Below are positions 43,806-52,435 of a stretch of DNA of 58,354 nt, one piece after another. This DNA comes from an uncultured Ruminococcus sp. (GTDB lineage: Bacteria; Bacillota; Clostridia; Oscillospirales; Ruminococcaceae), in assembly GCA_946413815.1 (NCBI GenBank), contig CAMKMD010000019.1, forward strand, positions 1 through 58,354, read 5' to 3'. The translations under genes were made by a program, and so were the position numbers. Each line of letters starts with the position of its first letter. The first letter of the stretch is position 1. The notes under the pieces were generated by a model. The model made no database searches, was not told where the DNA came from, and saw nothing but the letters and a program-made list of their open reading frames with translations.

Positions 43806-45005
43806 ATGAAAAGTTTTACCTACAGCGGCAGGGATGCGAACGGCAAATCTGTGAAGGGCGTTATCCATGCTGAGAACGAAGCCGAATTCAAAGAAAAAGT
43901 AAAAGAAAGAGGCCTTTATGTAGAAAACGTTCAGGAAGAAGATTCAGACAATTCAAGGTCGATGTACAAGTTCAACACTAAGGAGCTCAACTTCTGTTGC
44001 CGCCAGCTTAGTGCGATGCTCACATCAGGACTGACGCTTGTTAAGGCGATCGACATCCTGACCAAGGAGCAGGAGAACGAGAAGGCCAGAGCTATCTGGC
44101 AGGACATCTACGAGAACGTACAGAAGGGTGAATCCTTCTCCTCGACACTTGAGATGCACGCTGGCTCTTTCCCTGAATTCCTTATATCAATGGTCGGCGC
44201 CGGTGAGTCTTCCGGTTCGCTCGATGTTATCATGACTCGAATGGCTGACCACTACGCAAAGGAAAACAAACTGAAGAATACAGTACGAAGCGCAATGACC
44301 TATCCTATCATACTGGCCATTATCTGTATCGTAGTTGTAATCTTCCTCTTTACATTCATCATGCCGAACTTTATAGCGATGTACGACAAGCCTGAGGATA
44401 TGCCTGCTCTGACAAGAGCCCTGAAGGCGATCAGTGACTTCCTCAGAACAAAGTGGTACATACTTATAACGGTTGTGATACTTCTTGTATTCGGATTCAA
44501 GTATGCTATGAAGAATCCTAATTTCAGACTGAAAGTTGACCGATTGCTTGTTAAGGGCCCCGGATTCGGTCCCCTTATCACAAAGATCTATACCGGACGT
44601 TTCGCAAGAACTCTCTCCTCGCTCTACTCCAGCGGTATCCCGATGGTTGAATGTCTTCAGAGAGCTTCGGCGATCCTCGGAAACACCTATGTTGATGAAA
44701 AGTTCGTCGATGTAGTTGACGAGGTAAAGCAGGGTGAGACACTCTCTGCTGCTATCACCAGAACAGAGATCTTCGAGAATATGTTCTGCTCTATCATTTA
44801 CGTAGGTGAGGAGTCAGGTGCTCTTGACTCCATCCTTGAAAAGACATCCGAATATTATGAAGAGGAATCAGATTCAGCTGTTCAGCGTCTCGTTGGAATG
44901 GTTGAACCTCTGCTCCTTATATTCATGGGCGTCATCATCGGACTTGTAGTATGCGGTATTTACCCTGCACTCTACGGTGCGTTTGCGACCATGGAGAACG
45001 AATAA
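43806..45005 (+). CDS. pilC: Type IV pilus inner-membrane platform protein PilC
   Basis: A 399-residue GspF/PilC protein, the membrane platform on which PilB and PilT act. It opens with MKSFTYSGRDANGKSVKGV and has two T2SSF domains (about 65-190 and 265-390), each with the CRQLSAMLTSGLTL / FARTLSSLYSSGIPM signature, and three membrane helices (about 170, 220 and 375). The start is ATG 43806 after GGAGGTGG; an in-frame upstream start (43770) adds 12 unsupported residues. First gene of an operon that runs to 51374. Confidence 0.95.
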   Translation: MKSFTYSGRDANGKSVKGVIHAENEAEFKEKVKERGLYVENVQEEDSDNSRSMYKFNTKELNFCCRQLSAMLTSGLTLVKAIDILTKEQENEKARAIWQDIYENVQKGESFSSTLEMHAGSFPEFLISMVGAGESSGSLDVIMTRMADHYAKENKLKNTVRSAMTYPIILAIICIVVVIFLFTFIMPNFIAMYDKPEDMPALTRALKAISDFLRTKWYILITVVILLVFGFKYAMKNPNFRLKVDRLLVKGPGFGPLITKIYTGRFARTLSSLYSSGIPMVECLQRASAILGNTYVDEKFVDVVDEVKQGETLSAAITRTEIFENMFCSIIYVGEESGALDSILEKTSEYYEEESDSAVQRLVGMVEPLLLIFMGVIIGLVVCGIYPALYGAFATMENE

Positions 45006-45039
45006 TTGCGGAAATAATCCGGAAAGGTGGAAAAAACAG

Positions 45040-46698
45040 ATGCTTTCATTTGATATTACCGATAGAAACATACGAGTTGTCAAAGGCGTGGAGGCCAACG
45101 GCAAGATCAAGATCAACTCAGCTGCAACCCTTAACCTTGAAGAAGGTCTTATCCAGAACGGTTATGTAAGAGACATTCCGAACGTGGCTACAATGATCAA
45201 CGGTGTGCTCAAGAGAAACAAGATGCCTGATAAAGAGGCTATCGTAAGTATCTCTTCTAACTACACCATCTTCAAGGAACTCACAGTTCCCAAGACAAAG
45301 GTACAGGATATGCCCAAGCAGGTCAAGGCTCAGATGCAGGCTGAGGCAGCACTTGATGAAGGCTATTCAGTAACATACGTAGTAGTAGGCGAGGTAAGCG
45401 GAAATGACGGAGAGCCTGCATACAAGGTACTCGCAACAGCTTGCCCCTATGATATCGTAAATACCTACAGAGAAGTATTCAAGCTGCTCGGCGTTACACT
45501 CAGATCCGTAATGGTAGGATGCAACTGTATCACAAAGGTACTTCTTGCAGACACAAGGATCAAGTCCAAGATGCCGCTGCTCGCAGTTCAGATCGATAAC
45601 AACTTCATCTCTCTGAACCTCTATGAGCAGGGTCAGCTTTCCTTCTCACGTTTCGCATCCATCGACGCAGATGACTACGGCGGATCTTCAGACTACGTTT
45701 TCGAAGCTGTAAACGAGAACATCTTCCGTATGTTACAGTTCCACAGAAGCCGCAACACAGGCGAGACTATTGAGAACGTAGTATTCTACGGCGACACACA
45801 CGAGTACGTAAGACTCACTGATGAGCTTGAGAAGCTGGATCTGAACACAAGTCTTATCAACGTACCTCCGCAGATCCACGGACATGAGAATCTTGAGTTC
45901 TCACTGTACGCAAACGCTATCGGCGCTATGTTCAAGCGTAACAAGGAGACTGAGAAGATCAACCTCCTTGAGACTGACTTCGGCGCTGCAATCAAGCAGA
46001 AGGTAAAGGGCGACAGCTCCGGCGATGTTATCATGCTCGGTACTATTGCTGCAGCAGCACTCCTCGTCGGCGGTATCTGGGGCGTTCTTGCACTCAGAGA
46101 CGCAGCCATCAAGGGAGATATCAAGGAAATCAACACCTTCCTCGAGTCAGAGGATACTCAGAGGCAGCTTGCTCATCATAATAAGCTTGTTGAAATGAAG
46201 GAGAGGGTAGTATCCTACTTCACAAAGATCAACAACATTCATGATGCGTATTATTCAAAGCCTATCATCAACGGTGAGAAGTATGATGCACTTGAGGCTA
46301 CACTTGCCAAGACCGCAGAGGGTATCGGCATTGAAGACTTCAAGATCGTTAGCCCTCAGTATGCTGATGGAATGATGACATTCCAGGTTGAAGCAGAAGC
46401 AACAGAGGATATGGCTCAGAAGCTTCCGGCTCAGTATGTACAGGATCTGCTTGACAAGACTGTAGCAGAGAACGGCGGTTATTTCGGAAACGCTGCATAC
46501 AGCGGTTACGGCCTGACTATTGTACAGGAAGTTGCAGATGTACCCGGTGCAGAAGAGGGTGCAGCTCCTACACAGGTCGTAGTTGGTGAAGACGCAGTCG
46601 TAACCTTTGATGTGGCAGTATCACTCAACGGTGAAGAAAGTGCATATCACCCCGAAGAAAAAAAGGCTAAGTCTGACTCTGAAGAGACAGCAGAATAA
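45040..46698 (+). CDS. PilM-PilN fusion protein
   Basis: A 552-residue protein that joins two pilus assembly parts. Residues 1-300 have the actin-like PilM fold (MLSFDITDRNIRVVKGVEANGK; AVQIDNNFISLNLYEQGQL; ENVVFYGD). At 307-310 is INLL, the core of the conserved PilN N-terminal peptide (INLLP) that docks into PilM in two-protein systems. A membrane helix follows (about 331-352), then a coiled coil (about 355-400) and a ferredoxin-like outer domain (about 420-545). Thus the PilN-docking peptide is covalently tied to its partner. RBS AAAGGTGG precedes ATG 45040. The next gene is pilO, as expected for pilMNO. Confidence 0.88.
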   Translation: MLSFDITDRNIRVVKGVEANGKIKINSAATLNLEEGLIQNGYVRDIPNVATMINGVLKRNKMPDKEAIVSISSNYTIFKELTVPKTKVQDMPKQVKAQMQAEAALDEGYSVTYVVVGEVSGNDGEPAYKVLATACPYDIVNTYREVFKLLGVTLRSVMVGCNCITKVLLADTRIKSKMPLLAVQIDNNFISLNLYEQGQLSFSRFASIDADDYGGSSDYVFEAVNENIFRMLQFHRSRNTGETIENVVFYGDTHEYVRLTDELEKLDLNTSLINVPPQIHGHENLEFSLYANAIGAMFKRNKETEKINLLETDFGAAIKQKVKGDSSGDVIMLGTIAAAALLVGGIWGVLALRDAAIKGDIKEINTFLESEDTQRQLAHHNKLVEMKERVVSYFTKINNIHDAYYSKPIINGEKYDALEATLAKTAEGIGIEDFKIVSPQYADGMMTFQVEAEATEDMAQKLPAQYVQDLLDKTVAENGGYFGNAAYSGYGLTIVQEVADVPGAEEGAAPTQVVVGEDAVVTFDVAVSLNGEESAYHPEEKKAKSDSEETAE

Positions 46699-46713
46699 GG
46701 GAGGCTGATCGCG

Positions 46714-47463
46714 ATGAAACTTAATTACAGAGATAAGGTATTTCTTGGCATACTTCTGGCGCTCATTATATGTGTTGCAGGTTATGTCGGACTTATCCGA
46801 ATCAAAAACGAACATATAAAGGCTGATAAGCTCGCACTGGAGGATCTCCAGAAGACAAAGGAAGAGGTTGAAGCTCAGATCGCTGAGATCGTTCCTCTTA
46901 CAAACGACATCAATGATACATACTCAAACACAAAGAAGCTCACATCAGACTTCGTAAGCTATGACAAGATCCTTAACTCAACCGACGTCGATCAGTATAT
47001 GCAGGCATTTGCTGACGAGAACGAGGTAAAGATTCTTTCACTTGAGGCTAACAATCTTTCAGGCAGCAACATTCAGTACTACTACTTCACACCTGAGATT
47101 CCCGGCGAGGAGATGCTCGAGGGATCAGACCTCAACGGTTCTGTAATGGCAAATGTAGGTGAGCAGAAGGCTGAAAGCGAAGCACTCAAGCAGAGAAACG
47201 TAGAAGATTCGCTCATGGCAACATATACTATTAATGTAAGCGGTAAGAAGGAAGCTGTTTGGAACTTCATGAAGGCTCTTGAAGAGCAGGATAAGACAGT
47301 TATCATCAACGCAGTCTCAATCGAAGACTACACATTTGGTGAACAAGAGGATGAAAATGGTAACCAGATAACACCTGAGGGTGAGGGAGAGAGCATCGTT
47401 CAGTTTGATGTATCGCTCTACTCTGTATACGAGATGCAGAAACCCAATACAGACGCAGATTGA
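46714..47463 (+). CDS. pilO: PilO-like pilus alignment protein
   Basis: A 249-residue bitopic membrane protein: short cytosolic start, one membrane helix (about 9-30), a coiled coil (about 33-75) and an outer ferredoxin-like domain (about 95-240), which contains a conserved strand TINVSGKKEAVWNFMKALEEQDK. It would dimerise with the PilN half of the preceding fusion. Start ATG 46714 after GGGAGG, 15 bp after the pilMN stop. Confidence 0.85.
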   Translation: MKLNYRDKVFLGILLALIICVAGYVGLIRIKNEHIKADKLALEDLQKTKEEVEAQIAEIVPLTNDINDTYSNTKKLTSDFVSYDKILNSTDVDQYMQAFADENEVKILSLEANNLSGSNIQYYYFTPEIPGEEMLEGSDLNGSVMANVGEQKAESEALKQRNVEDSLMATYTINVSGKKEAVWNFMKALEEQDKTVIINAVSIEDYTFGEQEDENGNQITPEGEGESIVQFDVSLYSVYEMQKPNTDAD

Positions 47464-47515
47464 TTTTCCCTTAAGACTGGTTACAAAGACCACAACCTGA
47501 AAGGGGTCTGAAAAA

Positions 47516-49759
47516 ATGAAAATTATAAAGAATAGAAAAATGAAAGGAACGGTACTGCTGACGGTAGTAAGTGTCATGGCCCTGATGATCACGTTTATGA
47601 CTACCACACTTGTACTTGCCAACGCGGCAAACAAGCGTGCGCACAGATCATATTCAACATCTCAGGCAGAGTACACAGCTCGTGCAGCCATCGAAAACTT
47701 TACTGAAGCGATGCACAGAGATCCGGACATTGCGGCAGCAGTACAGAATGAAGTACAAAACCTGGGAGATGTAATATATCCCAGCGTAGTTGTTGCTGAT
47801 CCATCCGGCGCTTCGCTCGGACACGTTGGATATTATGACGACAGCGGAAAATTCGTGCCTGATAAGATCCGTGTTGAAAATGTGGGCACCGAGTGGGCTC
47901 GTGGTGACAGCGGTTCCGGCGAACAGTGGATGGAGATGCATACAGTAAGGATCAATGCCACTGCAAGAGTCGGCAAGGAAGAGAAATCTGTATGTGCCTA
48001 CATCAGAAAGCGACCTTCCAACAGAAACCCCAACACTACAAAGGTTAAGGGACTCAACACAGCAGGTGATGCTAAGTTCCCGAACGGTAAGGTCATCACC
48101 GGCGGTCTCGGAATCGGACTGAAGGAATTCAAGACTGATTCCTATGATATGACCAATGAAATAACAATCGATACAACCCTTACATTTATCAACGGCGGAC
48201 TAAGAGCATCAACATCTACATTCCATGCAGTAGCAAGGACTGATGTATCCGAGACCATCATCATGGGTGATCTCTGGGTAAAGAATGACAGTGCCATAGA
48301 TGTAGAGTATACTCCTAGTGGCACGTATACTCAGAAGAATACTCCTTATCTCTTCGTTCTCGGAAATCTATCTGTTGCTGATAAGTTCATGGTCAAATCT
48401 TCAGGCGGTGAAAAGCCTTACAATGTATTCGCCGGAACATGTACACTTGATCAAAACCCTAGCGAAATCCATGCAGATCTGTATCTTACAGATCCAGCCG
48501 GTACAAGTTCTTTAGGACAAAAGAATACAGGAGGCCATCTTTACTCTTGGTCTGATGCACTGATCAACGGCACAACACAGTTCAGATCGAACGGAGGTTC
48601 GGTATATTGCAGAGGCAATCTCACTCTTGCTTCAAACGAATTACATGGAGATCTCAGAGTTGACGGCGATCTTACAATCATAGCTGATCCCTGTGATGTT
48701 AATATCCACGGTGATATCGTATGTGGCGGAACTCTTACAGTAGAGGGATCTAAACTTTCAATCGGAGCAGGAAAGGGAATCTACTGTGATACTGTAAATG
48801 GTACAGTTCCTGTTACTGCACAGCCCTTTGCAAACTATGGACAGCCAGCATATCCTACAAGCATGAGGCTTGAGAATATTCTTGGTACAATTGACGCAAC
48901 AACAGGAAAAGTTAACCCTGTGGCTCCGCCTGAAACCAAGATCATCAGGACTCTTGATGAGGTAAGAACAGAACTTCAATATGATAGTGACAACGATCGC
49001 TTTGATTATTACGGCAGTGTAGCTGATTTAGGTCCCGGAGCATTATCCGATACCGGATATAATGATTCCTCAACGTGGATCGCAAATGCTTCAGGAACTA
49101 TCGACCACAGCTGTACTATCACAAGCTTTGCCGGTGATGTTACTCTTGACACAACAGGTACAGGCGGACTGATCGTTGTACTGAAGGGTATTGCGAACGA
49201 TGTCTACAATCAGACGCTCTGGAATCCTGCCTTAAACGGAGGAGCCGGAGGCAACGAGACAATTACAATTACATCATCAAAGGCGATCCATCTCAACAAT
49301 GGACACAAGATAACAGTCAAGGGTGCAGACGGCGTAACGTTCTTCCTTGACGGTGATCTCTTCATGAATCAGGGACAGATCGTGTATGATGGAGTACCGA
49401 CATCAATTGATTATACGCAGAAGATACCGATAGAGTTTTACGGTGCTGAAATGACAGGTACAACTGTTAATTCACGTATTCTTATGACAAATCCATGTTT
49501 GATGATGGGTTCATTCAAGATGCCATGGACTGATATAGCACAGAGCGTTTCAGGTCCTACACAGTATACTTACCTGTCAGATACTGGTGCAACCTATACA
49601 GGTAAGCCTACTATTATCGGAAACGCACTGTTCCATGATATCCTTAACACTCAGAACGAGTTCGAGATGTACTATACAGAAGCAGGATCATCAGCTCACA
49701 CCGGAGGATTCTCTACTGCGATCGGTTTCTGGGATATTGATTACTTCTCAGGTTCATAA
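47516..49759 (+). CDS. Large GspK/PilX-like minor pilin with bactofilin-like region
   Basis: A 747-residue protein with a prepilin-like N-terminus: basic MKIIKNRKMKG, possible cleavage after Gly10, then the hydrophobic TVLLTVVSVMALMITFMTTTLVLANAANK. The +5 position is Thr, not Glu, as in GspK-type tip pseudopilins. The rest is beta-rich. About 365-430 reads like a right-handed beta-helix of the bactofilin/polymer-forming type (HGDLRVDGDLTIIADP, VNIHGDIVCGGTLTVEGS). It is the largest protein in the pilus operon and could form the pilus tip or an adhesin. RBS GAAAGGGG precedes ATG 47516. Two more pilin-like genes follow at 15 and 13 bp. Confidence 0.75.
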   Translation: MKIIKNRKMKGTVLLTVVSVMALMITFMTTTLVLANAANKRAHRSYSTSQAEYTARAAIENFTEAMHRDPDIAAAVQNEVQNLGDVIYPSVVVADPSGASLGHVGYYDDSGKFVPDKIRVENVGTEWARGDSGSGEQWMEMHTVRINATARVGKEEKSVCAYIRKRPSNRNPNTTKVKGLNTAGDAKFPNGKVITGGLGIGLKEFKTDSYDMTNEITIDTTLTFINGGLRASTSTFHAVARTDVSETIIMGDLWVKNDSAIDVEYTPSGTYTQKNTPYLFVLGNLSVADKFMVKSSGGEKPYNVFAGTCTLDQNPSEIHADLYLTDPAGTSSLGQKNTGGHLYSWSDALINGTTQFRSNGGSVYCRGNLTLASNELHGDLRVDGDLTIIADPCDVNIHGDIVCGGTLTVEGSKLSIGAGKGIYCDTVNGTVPVTAQPFANYGQPAYPTSMRLENILGTIDATTGKVNPVAPPETKIIRTLDEVRTELQYDSDNDRFDYYGSVADLGPGALSDTGYNDSSTWIANASGTIDHSCTITSFAGDVTLDTTGTGGLIVVLKGIANDVYNQTLWNPALNGGAGGNETITITSSKAIHLNNGHKITVKGADGVTFFLDGDLFMNQGQIVYDGVPTSIDYTQKIPIEFYGAEMTGTTVNSRILMTNPCLMMGSFKMPWTDIAQSVSGPTQYTYLSDTGATYTGKPTIIGNALFHDILNTQNEFEMYYTEAGSSAHTGGFSTAIGFWDIDYFSGS

Positions 49760-49774
49760 AGGAGGAATGCTGTT

Positions 49775-50299
49775 ATGAAAAAAAATGGCAAAAAGCTTAA
49801 AGGCATGACTCTTATCGAAATGATCATTTCACTTGCAATATTCGCAATTATGAGCCTTGTTCTTCTCACAATAGGTCAGGTCGTTGACAAGCAGATGCGT
49901 GCAACGACCAACCTCAAGGAGAAGGTAGTGCAGCAGTCACCTATTGCTGCAAACCGCGTCACTGTAGTTGACCAGATACAGCTCGATGCAAACGGTCAGC
50001 CTGCAACTGATGCACATGGAGATGTTATAGTTCTTCCGACTTCTGAGCTTCCATCAGCACCGATCACATTTTCTATCGGAATTGATAAAAGTGGCAGTTA
50101 TGAACTCCCGAATGATCCTTTGGATTACAGTAAGGGTTCACATCAGGAGCATTATAACAATCCTACACAGTCTATTGATTGCGTAAAGTATGATACAAAG
50201 CAGGCTGTACATGATCTTGATATATCCAACGGCAAACCTAATGACGGTCTTAGCCTGGAATTCGTTGAAATAGTGCCTACAACGGCGCCGACAACGTAA
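49775..50299 (+). CDS. Minor type IV pilin
   Basis: A 174-residue prepilin. The class III signal MKKNGKKLKG is cleaved before Met11 (G-MTLIEMI), with Glu15 at +5, and the hydrophobic helix runs to about 35. The C-terminal domain is small and contains no obvious disulfide pair. Its position between the large minor pilin and another pilin suggests the GspI/GspJ-like tip complex. RBS AAAGGAGG; 15 bp from the previous stop. Confidence 0.85.
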   Translation: MKKNGKKLKGMTLIEMIISLAIFAIMSLVLLTIGQVVDKQMRATTNLKEKVVQQSPIAANRVTVVDQIQLDANGQPATDAHGDVIVLPTSELPSAPITFSIGIDKSGSYELPNDPLDYSKGSHQEHYNNPTQSIDCVKYDTKQAVHDLDISNGKPNDGLSLEFVEIVPTTAPTT

Positions 50300-50312
50300 G
50301 GAGGGCTGAAGC

Positions 50313-51374
50313 ATGAAGGATATAAAAAGAAAGGCTCTCAAGGGTCTTACACTTATCGAGCTGATAGTCGTAATGGCTATCTTCTCGATACTGATTGTAG
50401 CAATTCTTGCTTTCTTCTCACCTGTGGAGAGAATATTCAAGAATACTGCTATCAGTGAAAAGACATATGCCTATACAAACAACATTGAAGAGACACTTCA
50501 GGAAAGACTGAAGTATGCAGATGCTTTATGGGTATTCAATGCTTCTAAGATCGATGCTACAGACTATGGTCTGGCTGCTAACGGTAAGGTCGATGATAAT
50601 GAGATCCTGAATATTGCTGGAGACTTTGCAAAGAAGTATTATGACGGAGTTGTAAAGTACAACAATACAACGAGCAGCGATTACTATGCAACCGGAAAGA
50701 TTCATGTAATGCATATTATCAATGGACCGGTTAATTCTCCCGGAATTGAAGAAGGACAGATCACAGATAGAGTTCTGACTTTTACCTGTGATCCTACAGC
50801 AGTAAATAGGATAACAGGTACACTTGAAGCAGAGGGTGCAACAAACAAGCTGATCAATGAGGCTTATTTCAAGGGCCCCGATGCTAAGTACTGCTATCAC
50901 TATGCTCTTGGTTCAGGAAGATTAGTTAATGAAGTAAGTTCGATGCCAGGTTCCGATAAGACATTCAGAGTTGTTGATACAGATTTCAACGACGATGAAA
51001 TCAAGCTGGCATACACTAATTTCAACATGAGTATAGTTACCTGTGAAATAGGTGATAAGTACGATATACCCGGTGCACCTGCATTCAGTGTGTTTGCTAA
51101 TCCGTGTACTCTTTCAGTAGCAAATCTGCCGCTGATGAACATTGTATACTGTAAGGGCAAAACTGCAAACAGAACAATCAAGCAGTTACCTACTAATCCC
51201 TCCGGAGCACTTCTGCCAACAGCAACAGCAGGATATGCAAAGCAGGGCGATGGTATGCTTATGCCCGCGTCATTCCTTACCAAGGACGATCATGGCGCAA
51301 GCTTCATAAACGATACAATGGATTTCGCAGATGATATCTACTTCATCTATTCTTACGCAGACGAACTCCAGTAA
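50313..51374 (+). CDS. Large minor type IV pilin
   Basis: A 353-residue prepilin. The signal MKDIKRKALKG is cleaved before Leu12 (G-LTLIELIVV), with Glu16 at +5. The C-terminal domain of about 300 residues is much longer than in a normal pilin and is unrecognised. Last gene of the pilC operon, followed by a strong terminator. RBS AAGGAGG; 13 bp from the previous gene. Confidence 0.85.
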   Translation: MKDIKRKALKGLTLIELIVVMAIFSILIVAILAFFSPVERIFKNTAISEKTYAYTNNIEETLQERLKYADALWVFNASKIDATDYGLAANGKVDDNEILNIAGDFAKKYYDGVVKYNNTTSSDYYATGKIHVMHIINGPVNSPGIEEGQITDRVLTFTCDPTAVNRITGTLEAEGATNKLINEAYFKGPDAKYCYHYALGSGRLVNEVSSMPGSDKTFRVVDTDFNDDEIKLAYTNFNMSIVTCEIGDKYDIPGAPAFSVFANPCTLSVANLPLMNIVYCKGKTANRTIKQLPTNPSGALLPTATAGYAKQGDGMLMPASFLTKDDHGASFINDTMDFADDIYFIYSYADELQ

Positions 51375-51386
51375 ATACTAAAAAAG

Positions 51387-51424
51387 ACAGGCAGCAGTCC
51401 AAACGCTGCTGCCTGTATTTCTTT
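51387..51424. terminator. Terminator between minor pilin and prepilin peptidase
   Basis: An 11-bp perfect stem ACAGGCAGCAG / CTGCTGCCTGT with an 8-nt loop, A tract before and T tract after; it ends both convergent transcripts. Confidence 0.85.
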
Positions 51425-51438
51425 TTTACTGTTCTGGT

Positions 51439-52308
51439 TCAGACCTGAGCCGCATTCTGTATCATTCCGATATACCACTGGGCGATCTCATTGCCCCAGA
51501 GGGCTCCGACCGCAATGCCGAGTGAAAGGAAAGGACCAAAGGGGATCGTAACATCCTTCTTCATGATAAGGAATACGACACCCACCAAAGCACAGGTGAT
51601 TATACCAATAAGTGTTGAAACGATAATAGCGTGTGTTCCGAGCAGTGCACCCGCCGCGAGCATCAGAAGCGTATCACCCTGTTCTATACCGCGGAAATCT
51701 TCGCCGTACTTCTTTCTGATAAAGGGACGGCTGATCTCTCCGATAAGGAAGAAGGGGACGCTGATAATGAGTGCTCCGATGATGCGGTGCTTGAGCTCCA
51801 CGGAATCTGTGAAGATCGCAGCAGGGATAGCAAGCAGGAAGATAAGACCAACGATGACCATATCTATCTCTCTTGTATCCCAGTCCATGAACGCTACAAT
51901 GATAAGCAGCGACATAAGAACGCAGGTTATTATGGCTTCAGCATTGATGTCCAGCACCCAGAATGTAAGGACATACAACAGTCCGTTAAGGGCTTCAACG
52001 ATCGGATAGCGGGGTGAGATCTTTGCTCCGCAGCTGTGGCATTTACCTCTGAGGGCGAGCCAGCTGAAAACAGGAATCAGATCAATCCATCTGATCTTGG
52101 CACCGCAGGTCATGCAGTGTGAGGCTTTTTCCTTTTCCTCTTTGGATCTGCCGATTCCGACAACTGATTCGCCCTTGGGGATACGGAGTATGACAACATT
52201 CAGAAAGCTGCCAATACAGATGCCAAAGAGAAATACGATGGTAAGTACCATGACCTGAAAGGGTAGCTCCGTAAAAGGATTATGGAGCATATCTTCAAAT
52301 GGAAACAT
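51439..52308 (-). CDS. pilD: Prepilin leader peptidase/methyltransferase (A24)
   Basis: A 289-residue membrane protease that cleaves and N-methylates the prepilins. The N-terminal domain has the four zinc Cys: CMTC (65, 68) and CHSC (90, 93). Catalytic Asp residues are in MDWDTREID (Asp142 or Asp144) and GIEQGDTLLMLAAG (Asp212). About eight membrane helices. The first aspartate motif reads FMDWDTREID, a close variant of the usual FDLxxxxIPD, and the second is GxGD-like. ATG 52308 follows AGGAGGG. On the opposite strand to the other pilus genes but inside the cluster, with a promoter back-to-back to pilB. Confidence 0.93.
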   Translation of the reverse strand: MFPFEDMLHNPFTELPFQVMVLTIVFLFGICIGSFLNVVILRIPKGESVVGIGRSKEEKEKASHCMTCGAKIRWIDLIPVFSWLALRGKCHSCGAKISPRYPIVEALNGLLYVLTFWVLDINAEAIITCVLMSLLIIVAFMDWDTREIDMVIVGLIFLLAIPAAIFTDSVELKHRIIGALIISVPFFLIGEISRPFIRKKYGEDFRGIEQGDTLLMLAAGALLGTHAIIVSTLIGIITCALVGVVFLIMKKDVTIPFGPFLSLGIAVGALWGNEIAQWYIGMIQNAAQV

Positions 52309-52349
52309 GGGAATACCCTCCTTTTCTTATTAAAATAGTACATAAATAT

Positions 52350-52378
52350 ATTATAACATATTTTATGGAACTTTTCAA
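52350..52378 (-). promoter_or_regulatory. Promoter of pilD, overlapping the pilB upstream region
   Basis: Minus strand: TTGAAA (52373-52378), 17-bp spacer, TATAAT (52350-52355). The plus-strand TATAAT at 52380-52385, a likely pilB -10, lies immediately next to the pilD -35, so binding at one would interfere with the other. Confidence 0.65.
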
Positions 52379-52435
52379 GTATAATTTGTGAGTATGTTCA
52401 AAAGGCATACCACGGAAAATAGCGGAGGTTAGCAT

